From assembly GCA_947174335.1 (NCBI GenBank), contig CAMWIM010000017.1, positions 1-37,070 on the forward strand: 37,070 nucleotides of DNA, written 5' to 3'. The stretch comes from an uncultured Porphyromonadaceae bacterium (GTDB lineage: Bacteria > Bacteroidota > Bacteroidia > Bacteroidales > Muribaculaceae). The notes under the pieces are model-generated. The model saw nothing but the letters and a program-made list of their open reading frames with translations, was not told the origin of the DNA and ran no database searches. Of this stretch, positions 25,562-35,180 are shown in pieces. Each line of letters begins with the position of its first letter. Positions within the stretch are counted from its first letter, which is position 1. The position numbers and the translations under genes are program-made.

Positions 25562-25930
25562 TTACTTCGCAAAAGTACGACGTTCTTTGATGCGTGCTTT
25601 TTTGCCTGTAAGACCGCGGAGATAGTAAAGTTTTGCACGACGTACCTTACCATATTTGTTTACCACGATAGAGTCGATGAAGGGAGACTCGATAGGAAAG
25701 ATACGTTCTACACCCACGTTATCGCTCATTTTGCGAACAGTGAAACGTTTTTTGTTTCCTTCGCCAACGATTTTGATAACTACACCACGATACTGCTGGA
25801 TACGTTCTTTGTTACCTTCTTTGATACGGTAAGCAACTGTAATAGTATCGCCGGGGTTAAATTCGGGGTGCTGTTTGCCGGTTGCAAAAGCCTCTTCGGC
25901 AACTTTAATTAAATCCATTTTTAATTGCAA
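25562..25930 (-). CDS. rplS: 50S ribosomal protein L19
   Basis: A 122-aa ribosomal protein, full length. L19 sits at the 30S-50S interface and helps form an intersubunit bridge. Conserved blocks: [29 protein letters not shown], which I split as [14 protein letters not shown] and [28 protein letters not shown]; and [19 protein letters not shown] at the C-terminus. It is monocistronic here, with its own promoter and terminator, rather than in the rimM-trmD cluster seen in many bacteria. Confidence 0.97.
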   Translation of the reverse strand: MQLKMDLIKVAEEAFATGKQHPEFNPGDTITVAYRIKEGNKERIQQYRGVVIKIVGEGNKKRFTVRKMSDNVGVERIFPIESPFIDSIVVNKYGKVRRAKLYYLRGLTGKKARIKERRTFAK

Positions 25931-25935
25931 TTTAA

Positions 25936-25995
25936 AATGTTAACAATGCTCGCAACATTTCACGGGCACCTCACGTCCCGCCAGCGGTTACGAAA
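25936..25995 (-). promoter_or_regulatory. Structured 5' leader of rplS
   Basis: The ~66-base leader holds two inverted repeats: AATGTT (minus strand, 25959-25954) with AACATT (25941-25936) close to the start codon, and a GC-rich CGGG/CCCG pair (around 25980-25963). Ribosomal-protein leaders often regulate their own gene; this is inferred only. Confidence 0.35.
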
Positions 25996-26002
25996 TCGAG
26001 TG

Positions 26003-26032
26003 CAAAGTTACGTCTTTTAATGACAATGACAA
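26003..26032 (-). promoter_or_regulatory. Promoter of rplS
   Basis: On the minus strand TTTTG ending at 26030, a 19-base spacer and TAACTTTG (26010-26003), a textbook -33/-7 pair. Transcription would begin about 66 bases before the ATG. Confidence 0.78.
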
Positions 26033-26076
26033 AACTTTATCAACAGGACAAACACAAACTTTAACATGTTTTAACC

Positions 26077-28620
26077 TTAGAACGTCATGTGAAATGCGAT
26101 TCTTACCCCCCCGTGATCAACGCCGGGACGATTACGATAGGACAAACGCCAGACATAGTCAAGTCGCAGACACTTTAAAATATTATCAAGCCCGACACTC
26201 GCCTCCATGTAAGGTTTCCAGTTCATATTAACCGAATGTTCCGATTCCGGAAATTGATAAAGCGATAGATTATGCATTGGATTATTTCGTTTGCTGAGAT
26301 TTCCCACTACTCCTCTGAATGAAAACACTTCACGCAGCTTAAGTTTCTTCACATAAGGAATATTGTTGAGTATCAATCCGTTTGCCCAATAGGTCAAGAA
26401 CCATGTAAATTGAGTGTCATTAATAAATTCCATCGGATTCATCAGCGAGAAACTTTCGCGTTGTATCGTGAATGAGGTATTTGCGTTTGGAATAAGCAAG
26501 TTGATAAACGGCGATCGGCTCCAAACATGGCTTCCTTTTATCTTCCCGTCAAGATAGCCGAATGCCGAGAACCAGAATCGCTTTTCGGCTGAGAACTCGG
26601 TCTTGTTTATGGCAAATGTATTACCCAAAAACGAAGCCGGGGCGTATGTATGGCTCAACTGAATCACAGGAGCATCACGATTTATCGAAACACGATGAGA
26701 CTTAGTTTGATAGACCTTCTCGCCGGGAGCAAATCTGATGCCAAGAGTAAGCCCGGTTTCCTGATAGTGACTGAACGATTGACCATATCCATTTTTAAAC
26801 GGAACCCATTTTGTAGCCTCTTGACGTGTATGGCTCAGTTCTGCCGTAAAAGCAAAATTGGCATAGTTTTCAAGAGTATAAAGCAACTTAGTGTCACGCT
26901 GATAAGTGACACGATTGTCTTTAACTCGTTTTAACGACAGCACAAAATTATCGGCATTTGTAAACAGGTAGTGTTGCCCAATCTGGTTAAGATCGTATGT
27001 ATGCGACAGTCTTAGCGAGTGAACGGGAAACTCTCGCGAATGATATTTCTTTGGAATAAATGAGTATTCAATTTCTCCATTATATTTAAACTTATGGTCA
27101 CGACATCCATAGGCGACATAACCGCGGCCAAACCAATTAGGCGATAAATTTGCCGTTGTCAACCCACCGGCTCTCAAACGCACGCCCTCAACCGAATTAT
27201 AGCTTATTAATGTGTTTACCGGACCAAGATCAAATTTACTCTTTTTAGGGTCACGATCGGTGGAGACATACCCAGACACCAGAATCTTGAGCACCTTCTC
27301 TGTCCAGTAATACAAAGGTACCGACCTCATTCCTTCAACCAATGAAGAAATACGGTTTTCATTTCTCATGGCAGGCTCAAAACCCTTTGCCTCAGCCCAG
27401 TATGAATCATCACGAGTATATGCGCTATCGGGGATTATCACTTGACGTGTATCATTAAACACTTCAACATTGTCAGGTTGTTCAAAATTATGCCCGTCAT
27501 ATCGGGTTGATCGTCGGGCATAAAGTCCTTGAACACCCGGCAAAATCGACAACTCAAGTGTCATATCGTCACGCGTTTTAAGTCGGGTGCCGTCGGATGC
27601 CCGGTCATAATCCTGACGTATATACATGTGGTCGATAAAATTGACATTACTTCCCGGAGGCAATCTCATCACAACTCGGCGAACAAACATTGTCGTGTCA
27701 CCCTCAGGCACATAAACTTGTCCTGTAAAACCAAACACTGCCGTATTGTGTGGCGTAAATGACAGTTCGACACACCGCTCGCCGTCAATATCGACCGTAT
27801 CAGTCAGAAAAAACTTATAAAAATCGGGCGCAATACGAGAAAGCGGACTGACAAACCTATTATGTAACAGATTGATATCATTGTCATATAAATCTATTTC
27901 GCGAAAAAAATCCTCAACAAGCACCTGAACATTCTCCTGATCGGAAATATCGTCAAGCCCGACACGTTTTATGGCATTGACAGTCTCTTTCTCACTTTGT
28001 GGATCACGGCGGAAATTGATTTCTGACGCCTTTTCTTTTACTGACAAAATGAGAACAGGTGTACCCGACACATCACTCGTATCAACATGTTCACGCAAAA
28101 AGCTGAATTTACCCTTAATCAATCCTTTGTCATAATTTTCTATATCAAATTTGTTGAGTCCCAATGCAATACGCTCATATCGATTATAGTTATAATTTTC
28201 ATGGCGAACCCTGGGATTTGTCAAATCGTTACCGGCACGAATCTTACGGGCAAAGTCAACCGCCGGATTATTCTTCTTGGAATATTTTGAGCGTTTTTGC
28301 TTCAGCGTAACCTCTTTAAGATTGACATTTTGCGGATTAAGTGCAATTTTAAGTAAAGGTTCATCCCGGGCGATGACAACTCGTTTGGAGTCATATCCCA
28401 TTACCGAAAACCTGAGGGTAATAGAATCGGTAGTAACGGGAAAATTCAGATATGCCTGTCCGTTTTCGTCACATTGTGTACCATACCCTGTACCTTCAAC
28501 AAAAATTGTGACATAAGGTACCATATTCCCGGTAGACGAATCGACAACTTTAAGTCTTGTGCGTCCGTGGAGTGAAAGCGCGATTAAAAATAAGAGGAGA
28601 GAGAAAATAAATCGGTTCAC
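26077..28620 (-). CDS. DUF5686/carboxypeptidase-like regulatory domain outer membrane protein
   Basis: An 847-aa exported protein. Residues 1-19 form a signal peptide. Residues ~20-95 form a CarboxypepD_reg-like beta-sandwich (LKVVDSSTGNMVPYVTIFVEGTGYGTQCDENGQ), the N-terminal domain found in many Bacteroidetes surface proteins. The long remainder matches the DUF5686 family by eye and contains many amphipathic aromatic beta strands; the chain ends in Phe (IAFHMTF), as do outer-membrane barrels. It is therefore predicted to sit in the outer membrane. Function of the family is unknown. It follows the AlkD-like gene by 38 bases with no visible promoter, so they are probably co-transcribed. Confidence 0.83.
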   Translation of the reverse strand: MNRFIFSLLLFLIALSLHGRTRLKVVDSSTGNMVPYVTIFVEGTGYGTQCDENGQAYLNFPVTTDSITLRFSVMGYDSKRVVIARDEPLLKIALNPQNVNLKEVTLKQKRSKYSKKNNPAVDFARKIRAGNDLTNPRVRHENYNYNRYERIALGLNKFDIENYDKGLIKGKFSFLREHVDTSDVSGTPVLILSVKEKASEINFRRDPQSEKETVNAIKRVGLDDISDQENVQVLVEDFFREIDLYDNDINLLHNRFVSPLSRIAPDFYKFFLTDTVDIDGERCVELSFTPHNTAVFGFTGQVYVPEGDTTMFVRRVVMRLPPGSNVNFIDHMYIRQDYDRASDGTRLKTRDDMTLELSILPGVQGLYARRSTRYDGHNFEQPDNVEVFNDTRQVIIPDSAYTRDDSYWAEAKGFEPAMRNENRISSLVEGMRSVPLYYWTEKVLKILVSGYVSTDRDPKKSKFDLGPVNTLISYNSVEGVRLRAGGLTTANLSPNWFGRGYVAYGCRDHKFKYNGEIEYSFIPKKYHSREFPVHSLRLSHTYDLNQIGQHYLFTNADNFVLSLKRVKDNRVTYQRDTKLLYTLENYANFAFTAELSHTRQEATKWVPFKNGYGQSFSHYQETGLTLGIRFAPGEKVYQTKSHRVSINRDAPVIQLSHTYAPASFLGNTFAINKTEFSAEKRFWFSAFGYLDGKIKGSHVWSRSPFINLLIPNANTSFTIQRESFSLMNPMEFINDTQFTWFLTYWANGLILNNIPYVKKLKLREVFSFRGVVGNLSKRNNPMHNLSLYQFPESEHSVNMNWKPYMEASVGLDNILKCLRLDYVWRLSYRNRPGVDHGGVRIAFHMTF

Positions 28621-28658
28621 AAAGGTTAGTTTTAAATCTTACTGATTGAATTTTGGAT

Positions 28659-29198
28659 TTATTGTTTTATAAACTCAACTTCGTCAATGATTTGCCGTGC
28701 AAGAAGTTGGGTTAACGAATCATTCTTAGCGATCTCGTCACGAGCGGCTGCCAATGATTGGTCGGCATCTCTTGAAATTATATTAAGATATAGTCTTAGA
28801 GCCGCATATCGGCTCATCGATGCCGGAGATTTAATCAAATCATCGGCAAGAGCTGGTGCAAAATCGAGGTGACGCACCAATCGATGACATATTATATCTA
28901 TTTCTTCAGTAGTCTGAGCACCGGCAAGCCACTGATAGGCTGTGTCATAATCCATCTGTTCATGCGGATAAATCATCGGTGCCAACATCAGACTCTCACG
29001 AGTTGTCGTGTTGTTATGAAGCGTTTCGGCTATCTCGCGATTGGGACCGATCGCCTCGGCAATCTCAACCAATTGTGGAATTGTCAAGCCAAAAACAATT
29101 GAATAAGGAGCCCCTGCCTTACGCAATGCATCAGCAATCACGCCATTACGCATTGCAAAGAACTCACGTTTTATAAGCTGTATATTGTTATAATTCAT
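28659..29198 (-). CDS. Probable AlkD-like DNA alkylation repair protein (short form)
   Basis: A 179-aa all-helical, HEAT-repeat-like protein. Blocks such as YSIVFGLTIPQLVEIAEAIG, ARESLMLAPMIYP (here TRESLMLAPMIYP) and RLVRHLDFAPALADDL resemble short AlkD-type proteins of Bacteroidales. AlkD glycosylases remove bulky alkylated bases without base flipping. It is shorter than the ~230-aa characterised enzymes, and I could not verify the catalytic Trp/Asp/Arg set, so glycosylase activity is uncertain. It has its own promoter 30 bases upstream and sits between a UDG-superfamily gene and the DUF5686 gene. Confidence 0.62.
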   Translation of the reverse strand: MNYNNIQLIKREFFAMRNGVIADALRKAGAPYSIVFGLTIPQLVEIAEAIGPNREIAETLHNNTTTRESLMLAPMIYPHEQMDYDTAYQWLAGAQTTEEIDIICHRLVRHLDFAPALADDLIKSPASMSRYAALRLYLNIISRDADQSLAAARDEIAKNDSLTQLLARQIIDEVEFIKQ

Positions 29199-29223
29199 TG
29201 TTCGATTGAGGTCTTACAGAATA

Positions 29224-29254
29224 CAAAGTTACAAAAAACATCTCAATCTTGCAA
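29224..29254 (-). promoter_or_regulatory. Promoter of the AlkD-like gene
   Basis: On the minus strand TTG (29254-29252), a 20-base spacer and TAACTTTG (29231-29224). It overlaps the intergenic gap after the UDG-family gene, so the AlkD-like/DUF5686 pair can be transcribed independently. Confidence 0.75.
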
Positions 29255-29257
29255 TAG

Positions 29258-29842
29258 TTACAATATTTCTACCCGCCTGAACATCTCCGCATAATATTCA
29301 GCCTTTTTATCCAATGCCAATGGATAGGCTCGCGATGTTGACGGCATACGGAATATTTCGAGTCCGTCAGCCGACTTTACCATCTCCCCCATTTTGGGCA
29401 ACGGCGTATCAGTCAAAGTTGCGATGACACCCGCAGCTTTTTCGCCTGTTGTCGCCACAGCGTGACAATCGGGCATTTGCGCGAGTAAATCAAACAATGG
29501 TACGGGCTCTATTATCTCAAGAAATTTATCTGATGCATTTCCCTTTAGACGGCGCACCTTACGAGCCGTGTCATTTAGTGCGATATGATGTTCAATCATG
29601 AGTGCCTTACACGCCTCCATATCAAAACGTTTGCTTGTTGAATCGCGCAAGGCATCAGGGTTGTTCAGAAATATCAGTCCCATTACTTTCCAAAAATCAT
29701 TGGTCGGATTAGGGTAATAAAAATCCATACTCCAACGGTGAGACCCGGGAGGAAAAGTTCCCATTATCAATATGCGGGCGCCATCAGGCATAAATGGCTC
29801 CCACGGATGTTGTTCTATCGGCAAATATTCATTATTTTCCAT
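29258..29842 (-). CDS. Uracil-DNA glycosylase superfamily protein (Mug/HDG-like)
   Basis: A 194-aa protein of the UDG fold. Motif 1 region ILIMGTFPPGSHRWSMDFYYPNPTNDFWKVMG resembles family 6 (hypoxanthine-DNA glycosylase) and Mug proteins, split here as ILIMGTFPPGS and YYPNPTNDFWK. The late motif MPSTSRAYPLALDKKAEYYAEMF matches the LPSTSP-x loop that inserts into DNA. It should remove a deaminated base such as uracil or hypoxanthine; the exact specificity cannot be decided here. The ATG comes right after a hairpin and T run that follow ridA; no TAnnTTTG is visible upstream. Confidence 0.8.
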   Translation of the reverse strand: MENNEYLPIEQHPWEPFMPDGARILIMGTFPPGSHRWSMDFYYPNPTNDFWKVMGLIFLNNPDALRDSTSKRFDMEACKALMIEHHIALNDTARKVRRLKGNASDKFLEIIEPVPLFDLLAQMPDCHAVATTGEKAAGVIATLTDTPLPKMGEMVKSADGLEIFRMPSTSRAYPLALDKKAEYYAEMFRRVEIL

Positions 29843-29845
29843 ATA

Positions 29846-29895
29846 TTAAAAACAGAAATGCCGCCAGACAAGTTCATAAAACCAAATCTGACGGC
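29846..29895 (-). terminator. Terminator-like hairpin between ridA and the UDG-family gene
   Basis: On the minus strand GCCGTCAGA (29895-29887) pairs with TCTGGCGGC (29868-29860), one G-U wobble, 18-base loop, followed by ATTTCTGTTTTT. It ends just upstream of the next ATG (29842), so it would terminate or attenuate read-through into the glycosylase gene. Confidence 0.68.
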
Positions 29896-29915
29896 AAATA
29901 GTTTTTTTTTGTTAT

Positions 29916-30290
29916 TTATCGAACAGCGATTACTTCGATTTCAACCAAAACTTTTTTGGGAAGTTCACGAACTGCGACAGCCGAACGAGCGGGGAACGGT
30001 TCGCTGAAGTTCTCAGCATAAACAGCGTTCATTGCTGCGAAATCGTTCATATCAGCGAGGAATACAGTTGTTTTAACAACGTTATCCATTGTCAAACCTG
30101 CTTCTTTAAGGATAGCCTTAACATTTGCAAGTGACTGAGCGGTTTGAGCTGTGATACCCTCAGGAATTTCACCGGTTGCGGGATTTACGGGAATTTGACC
30201 TGAACAGTAAACAAAAGCACCGGCATCAATTGCCTGGCTGTAAGGACCGATTGCGCCGGGAGCGGCTGTGGTTGCGATAGGTTTTTTCAT
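29916..30290 (-). CDS. ridA: RidA family enamine/imine deaminase
   Basis: Encodes 124 aa from ATG 30290; a longer in-frame start at 30350 would overlap the yihY-type gene by 47 bases and add a non-conserved tail. RidA hydrolyses reactive 2-aminoacrylate and related enamines made by PLP enzymes, releasing ammonia and the keto acid. Family blocks: [53 protein letters not shown], and the catalytic-site Arg in [13 protein letters not shown]. It forms trimers in the cytoplasm. It lies 13 bases after the YihY-family gene and shares its promoter. Confidence 0.94.
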   Translation of the reverse strand: MKKPIATTAAPGAIGPYSQAIDAGAFVYCSGQIPVNPATGEIPEGITAQTAQSLANVKAILKEAGLTMDNVVKTTVFLADMNDFAAMNAVYAENFSEPFPARSAVAVRELPKKVLVEIEVIAVR

Positions 30291-30303
30291 AATTGTAACT
30301 GAT

Positions 30304-31683
30304 TTAATTATTATTTTTTGGAGTATCTTCGGTATAATCGAGGTCTGCAATTTTTATATTGTTGTAATCGTCATACAGCTTAATACTGATATGGCTGATT
30401 AGTTCTGACACCTCTTTAAAATCTGTATCAAAATTGATTATAAAGTCGTCATCTCCATGATTTCTCAATTCATGAAGTATGTGGCCGACTGTTAAATCCT
30501 GAAGATCTACTGCCGGAACATACCCAACCTGATGAGTATTCTCGTCAACCTCAACTTTAAGAACAAGTCCGCAACAGCGAAGTTCTTCAATTATCTGAGT
30601 TACAAGTTTAATAGGGATTCCGTACAACCGCGCAAAGTCGTTGGCATCGGGGGGAGTTTCCTGCTTTTTATAATGTCGGCAAATAACCACCATAACTGCG
30701 AACAAAATCTTACGGCGATAATCAAACGATATATTCGATATTTGCTTTGAATATGAATAAAGCACAAAATTTTGAGATGAGAAGCACAATACCGCACCGG
30801 CAAGCGTAATCACCCACACGAGCTGCATCCACAACATCAGCAACGGCAAAAAGGCGAAGCTACCATATATTGCGTTATATTTTGAAACATAAATCTGCCC
30901 CGAAACAAACAACCATTGGAGAATAGTAAACGCTGTTCCCGATAAAACTCCGGCTATCAACGCGTTGGAAAATTTTACTCGCGCATTTGGCAACAGCTTA
31001 TAGACTCCGGCAAAAAACAGCCATATCAAAACGACGCTTGACAAATCGACCAAAGTCGAAATCAGGGGCGACATCGCCTCAAACGGAAGAACAACCTGCA
31101 ACGCCGATGACATCAACACGTTAATACCGGTTGAGCAGATCATCAATACCGGCAAAAGGAAAATAATCGCCATATAGTCGGTCAGCTGACGCCAAACCGT
31201 ACGTCCCGGCACACTCCATATTTTATTTAACGCAATCTCGGCTGAACTGACAAGCGAGAACAAAGTCCACAACAAAAACAAAATACCCACACCGATAAAT
31301 ATGCCACCCGATGCCTGATTGAGATATGAATCTACAAAACTGAAGCCTCGTTCAAGCACCTCACGCTGAGCCGGGAAATAGCCCAACAACGTTGTTTTCA
31401 GAAGATTGTCAAAACCAAAGCCACGACCGATTGCAAATATTAACGCTAATGCCGGAACGATAGCCAAAAGCGTTCTGAAAGCCATTGCGCACGCCGTTGA
31501 CTGAATATCCTTATTTAAAAATGACTGCACCGACAAATTAATCGTCTTGACCAACTTTTGTTTAAATCCGTTCGCATCGTCACTCCAAACCCCTTCAGCG
31601 CAATAAAAATATTGCTGACGAAACCATTCAATCAAACGGTTTAATCGGGGATAACGCTCTTCAAACGATTTTTTTGAATCCAT
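30304..31683 (-). CDS. YihY/BrkB family inner membrane protein
   Basis: A 459-aa membrane protein. About six hydrophobic helices lie between residues ~70 and ~330, including [23 protein letters not shown], the family's first signature, and the typical [22 protein letters not shown] late block. The last ~130 residues form a soluble C-terminal domain with a winged-helix-like look ([29 protein letters not shown]). The family was once mistaken for ribonuclease BN; its function is unknown. First gene of a pair with ridA, divergent from the tricorn-like gene. Confidence 0.88.
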   Translation of the reverse strand: MDSKKSFEERYPRLNRLIEWFRQQYFYCAEGVWSDDANGFKQKLVKTINLSVQSFLNKDIQSTACAMAFRTLLAIVPALALIFAIGRGFGFDNLLKTTLLGYFPAQREVLERGFSFVDSYLNQASGGIFIGVGILFLLWTLFSLVSSAEIALNKIWSVPGRTVWRQLTDYMAIIFLLPVLMICSTGINVLMSSALQVVLPFEAMSPLISTLVDLSSVVLIWLFFAGVYKLLPNARVKFSNALIAGVLSGTAFTILQWLFVSGQIYVSKYNAIYGSFAFLPLLMLWMQLVWVITLAGAVLCFSSQNFVLYSYSKQISNISFDYRRKILFAVMVVICRHYKKQETPPDANDFARLYGIPIKLVTQIIEELRCCGLVLKVEVDENTHQVGYVPAVDLQDLTVGHILHELRNHGDDDFIINFDTDFKEVSELISHISIKLYDDYNNIKIADLDYTEDTPKNNN

Positions 31684-31723
31684 AGTGACAAGATTGGAAA
31701 CGTGGTTTTGACATTTATCGACA

Positions 31724-31753
31724 CAAAGTTACAACTAAATTTTGGTTTAACAA
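31724..31753 (-). promoter_or_regulatory. Promoter of yihY-type gene and ridA
   Basis: On the minus strand TTTG ending with TTG (31753-31751), a 19-base spacer and TAACTTTG (31731-31724). It is divergent from the promoter at 31783-31816; the two -33 elements are about 30 bases apart. Confidence 0.75.
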
Positions 31754-31782
31754 AGTGTGATTTATCCCTTTAATTTAAATTA

Positions 31783-31816
31783 TTTTTGATTAATGTAAAA
31801 ATCTTTCGTAACTTTG
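31783..31816 (+). promoter_or_regulatory. Promoter of the tricorn-like protease gene
   Basis: TTTTTG (31783-31788), a 20-base spacer and TAACTTTG (31809-31816), an exact pair. Leader of about 50 bases before ATG 31875. Confidence 0.78.
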
Positions 31817-31874
31817 AAGGCAAAACAGTTATTAAATTAATTTATTAAAACCAATCACCATAAAAAACCAATTT

Positions 31875-34800
31875 ATGAAAAAAACAATGTTATGTTGCAT
31901 GGTGGCATTGTCAGCATTTGCTGCCGGCGCAACAACTCCGTTGTGGATGCGCGACATCAGAATCTCGCCCGACGGCTCTAAAATTGCCTTTACCTACAAA
32001 GGCGACATCTATACCGTTCCAACCGCCGGTGGTACAGCAACACGTCTGACTACACTCCCCTCATACGAACAGGAACCGGTTTGGTCACCCGACGGAAAAT
32101 CAATTGCTTTTGCAAGTGACCGTCACGGCAGTCATGACGTTTTCATTATGCCGGCTACCGGAGGTACAGCGACCCGCCTGACTTTCAACTCTGCATCTGA
32201 AATTCCTCAGGCTTTCACCCCCGACGGCAAAAGCGTCCTTTACACCGGACACATTCAAGATCCCGCCTCTTCTATCCAGTTCCCGGCAGCCCGAATGACC
32301 GAACTTTATGCTGTTCCCGTTAACGGTGGCAAAAGCACTCTCGACAATGCCGCAGTAGTTCTGCTCCCCTCTTTCAGCCCCGACGGCTCATGGATGGTTT
32401 ACGAAGATTACAAAGGTATGGAAGATGTCTGGCGCAAACACCACACTTCATCTGCAACTCACGACATCTGGCGCTACGACTCAAAGACAAAGAAATATGA
32501 CAAAATCATAAGCCACGCCGGCGAAGACCGCAACCCCGTTGTTTCGCCCGACGGAAACACAATCACTTTCTTGAGTGAGCGCGACGGCAAGTCAATGAAC
32601 ATATATACTGCGCCGGCGTCAAACCCATCTGACATCAAACAGGTTACCGACTTCAAAACTCACCCTGTCCGTTTCCTTTCTCAGGCTAAAAACGGGACTT
32701 ATGCCTTTGGCTATGACGGTGAAATCTACACAATGGGTGCCGACAACAAACCGACCAAAGTTAAAGTCGACATTACAATTGACGAAACTCCCGACATCGA
32801 ACGTATCGCTGTTCGCCCCTCGGGAAGCGCCGCTATCTCACCCGACGGCAAACAAATCGCATTTACCTCTCGCGGTAACGTATTTGTCGCTTCAGCCGAC
32901 TACTCATCTTTAAAACAGATTACCGATACTCCCGAAGGCGAAAGCCATGTCAGCTGGTCGCCCGACGGCAAGACACTCATCTATGAATCAGAACGTGACG
33001 GTCACTGGAACCTCTACACCGCTACTGTTCCCAACGAATCAGACCCCAACTTCTCTAACGCTACCGTTATCGAAGAAAAAGCACTTTTCAATCCTAAAGA
33101 CGGAATCGAACGCAACTACGCTCAATATTCTCCCGACGGTAAGAGCCTTGCTTTCATGCAAGACCGCACCAAAATCATGATTATGGACCTTGCTACCAAG
33201 AAAGTACGCCAGCTCACCGACGGCTCAACCGTTACTCGTCGCACAAGCGGGGTTTCTTTCGACTGGTCACCCGACAGCAAATGGATTCTCACCACAGTTG
33301 TCGACAACCACCACGATCCTTACTCTGACATTGCTATTATTAATGTAGCCGACGGCAAAATGATTAACCTTACCGAATCGGGCTATACCTGCGACTCTCC
33401 CCGCTGGGCATTTGACGGCAACGCAATCACCTATACCACCGAACGCTACGGTATGCGCAGCCACGCTTCATGGGGATCTCAAGACGACGTTATGATTGTA
33501 TTCCTCAACCGCGAGGCATTTGACAAATTTGAGCTTAGCGAAGAAGATTACCAGCTTATGAAAGATGCTGAGAAAAACAGCAAAAAAGACTCTGCCGACT
33601 CAGCCGATTCTAAAGACAAAAAAGCCGCGCCCGCAAAAAAAGCGACTGTAAAAGACATCGTTGTCGAACCCGAAGGCATCGCCCGCCGTACAGTTCGCTT
33701 GACTCCCTTCTCATCGGCTATCGGTGACTATATCGTAACCAAAGACGGTGACAAACTCTACTACACTACCCGTGCAAACCCCGACGGCAAATATGACCTA
33801 TGGAGCATTGATATGCGCAAAGGTACTCCTTCTCAGGTTAAAAAAGATATGGGTCGCGGATTCATGGAAATGGACAAAGACGGCAAAATCTACTTCCTCG
33901 GCCAACACTCTCAGCGTCTTGACCCCAAATCGGGCAAGACAACTGCTATCACAATGAATGGCACTCAGCTCATCAACCACGACGCTGAACGCAACTATAT
34001 GTTTGACTATGTGAAAGTACAGGAAGGCAAACGTTTCTACAACACCAATATGCACGGTGTTGACTGGGAAAAGATGACCGAATCTTACCGCAAGTTCATG
34101 CCTCACATCAACAACAACTATGACTTTGCCGAAATGCTCAGCGAGCTCCTTGGCGAACTCAATGTTTCTCACACCGGTGGTCGCTACTCTCCCGAACGTA
34201 ACCCGGCTGTCGAACCCACCGCATCGCTCGGTTTACTCTTCGACATGGCTTACAACGGCAAAGGTCTCAAGATTGACGAAGTCATTGCCGGAGGTCCGTT
34301 TGACAAAGCAGCTTCTAAAGTGAAAGCAGGTTGCATCATCGAAAAAATCAATGACGTCGAAATTACTCCTACAACCGACGACAGCCAGCTTCTCAACGGT
34401 CTTGCCAACAAAAAAACACTCATCTCGATCTACAATCCCGCTAACGGCGAACGTTGGGTTGAAACAATCAAACCTATCACCGCCGCCAAAATGAACAGCA
34501 TCATGTATGACCGTTGGGTTGAAAGCCGTGCAGCCGAAGTTGACCGCCTCAGCAATGGTCGTCTCGGATATGTCCATATCAAATCAATGGACGACGGTTC
34601 ATTCCGCCCGATGTACTCTGACGTTCTCGGTAAATATAACGACCGCGAAGGTATCGTAATCGACATCCGTCACAACGGTGGTGGTCGTCTCCACGAAGAC
34701 CTCGAAGTATTCTTCAGCGGTAAAAAATATCTCACTCAGGTTGTCCGCGGACAAGAAACCTGCGACATGCCTTCTCGCCGTTGGAACAAACCGAGCATCA

Positions 34801-35129
34801 TGCTTCAGAGCGAAGCCTGCTACTCAAATGCTCACGGAAGCCCATGGGTTTACAAGACTACAGGTATCGGCAAACTCGTCGGTGCTCCCGTTCCCGGAAC
34901 TATGACATCAGTTAACTGGGTAACTATGCAAGACCCGACAATGGTGTTTGGCATCCCCGTGGTTGGCTACCTCACCGCCGAGGGCAACTACCTCGAGAAC
35001 ACTCAGCTCGAGCCCGATGTTCTCGTTCTTCCCAACCCTGCTGACGTAAATGCCGGAGTTGACAAACAGCTCGAAGCTGCAGTCGAAACTCTCCTCAAAG
35101 ATATCGATGCTCAAAAGAAGAAAAAATAA
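31875..35129 (+). CDS. Exported tricorn-like serine protease (S41)
   Basis: A 1084-aa protein. Residues 1-19 form a signal peptide (ending SAFAAGA). Then come beta-propeller WD40-like PD40 repeats: at least nine SPDG/TPDG-type motifs (SPDGSKIAF, SPDGKSIAF, TPDGKSVLY, SPDGNTITF and more) across ~30-540. A Lys/Ala/Asp-rich linker (~565-600) precedes the tricorn C1 domain, a PDZ domain (~775-860) and an S41 peptidase core. Likely catalytic residues by alignment with tricorn are Ser765/His766 (LNVSHTGG), Ser984 (ACYSNAHG) and Glu1041 (NYLENTQLEPD). It should degrade peptides in the periplasm; substrate unknown. Tricorn of Thermoplasma is cytoplasmic, so the signal peptide is a difference. Confidence 0.9.
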   Translation: MKKTMLCCMVALSAFAAGATTPLWMRDIRISPDGSKIAFTYKGDIYTVPTAGGTATRLTTLPSYEQEPVWSPDGKSIAFASDRHGSHDVFIMPATGGTATRLTFNSASEIPQAFTPDGKSVLYTGHIQDPASSIQFPAARMTELYAVPVNGGKSTLDNAAVVLLPSFSPDGSWMVYEDYKGMEDVWRKHHTSSATHDIWRYDSKTKKYDKIISHAGEDRNPVVSPDGNTITFLSERDGKSMNIYTAPASNPSDIKQVTDFKTHPVRFLSQAKNGTYAFGYDGEIYTMGADNKPTKVKVDITIDETPDIERIAVRPSGSAAISPDGKQIAFTSRGNVFVASADYSSLKQITDTPEGESHVSWSPDGKTLIYESERDGHWNLYTATVPNESDPNFSNATVIEEKALFNPKDGIERNYAQYSPDGKSLAFMQDRTKIMIMDLATKKVRQLTDGSTVTRRTSGVSFDWSPDSKWILTTVVDNHHDPYSDIAIINVADGKMINLTESGYTCDSPRWAFDGNAITYTTERYGMRSHASWGSQDDVMIVFLNREAFDKFELSEEDYQLMKDAEKNSKKDSADSADSKDKKAAPAKKATVKDIVVEPEGIARRTVRLTPFSSAIGDYIVTKDGDKLYYTTRANPDGKYDLWSIDMRKGTPSQVKKDMGRGFMEMDKDGKIYFLGQHSQRLDPKSGKTTAITMNGTQLINHDAERNYMFDYVKVQEGKRFYNTNMHGVDWEKMTESYRKFMPHINNNYDFAEMLSELLGELNVSHTGGRYSPERNPAVEPTASLGLLFDMAYNGKGLKIDEVIAGGPFDKAASKVKAGCIIEKINDVEITPTTDDSQLLNGLANKKTLISIYNPANGERWVETIKPITAAKMNSIMYDRWVESRAAEVDRLSNGRLGYVHIKSMDDGSFRPMYSDVLGKYNDREGIVIDIRHNGGGRLHEDLEVFFSGKKYLTQVVRGQETCDMPSRRWNKPSIMLQSEACYSNAHGSPWVYKTTGIGKLVGAPVPGTMTSVNWVTMQDPTMVFGIPVVGYLTAEGNYLENTQLEPDVLVLPNPADVNAGVDKQLEAAVETLLKDIDAQKKKK

Positions 35130-35142
35130 GCTACAAACTTAT

Positions 35143-35180
35143 AAAAAAAGAGGTTGACCAATCGGTCAACCTCTTTTTTT
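35143..35180. terminator. Bidirectional terminator between convergent genes
   Basis: A perfect 17-bp stem: AAAAAAAGAGGTTGACC (35143-35159) pairs with GGTCAACCTCTTTTTTT (35164-35180) around AATC. It serves the protease gene and, on the minus strand, the sigma-factor operon, whose last stop codon (35181-35179) overlaps it. Confidence 0.95.

Noticed and set aside
30291-30350. Upstream start for ridA
   Set aside because: It would overlap the yihY-type gene and add a tail absent from RidA proteins.
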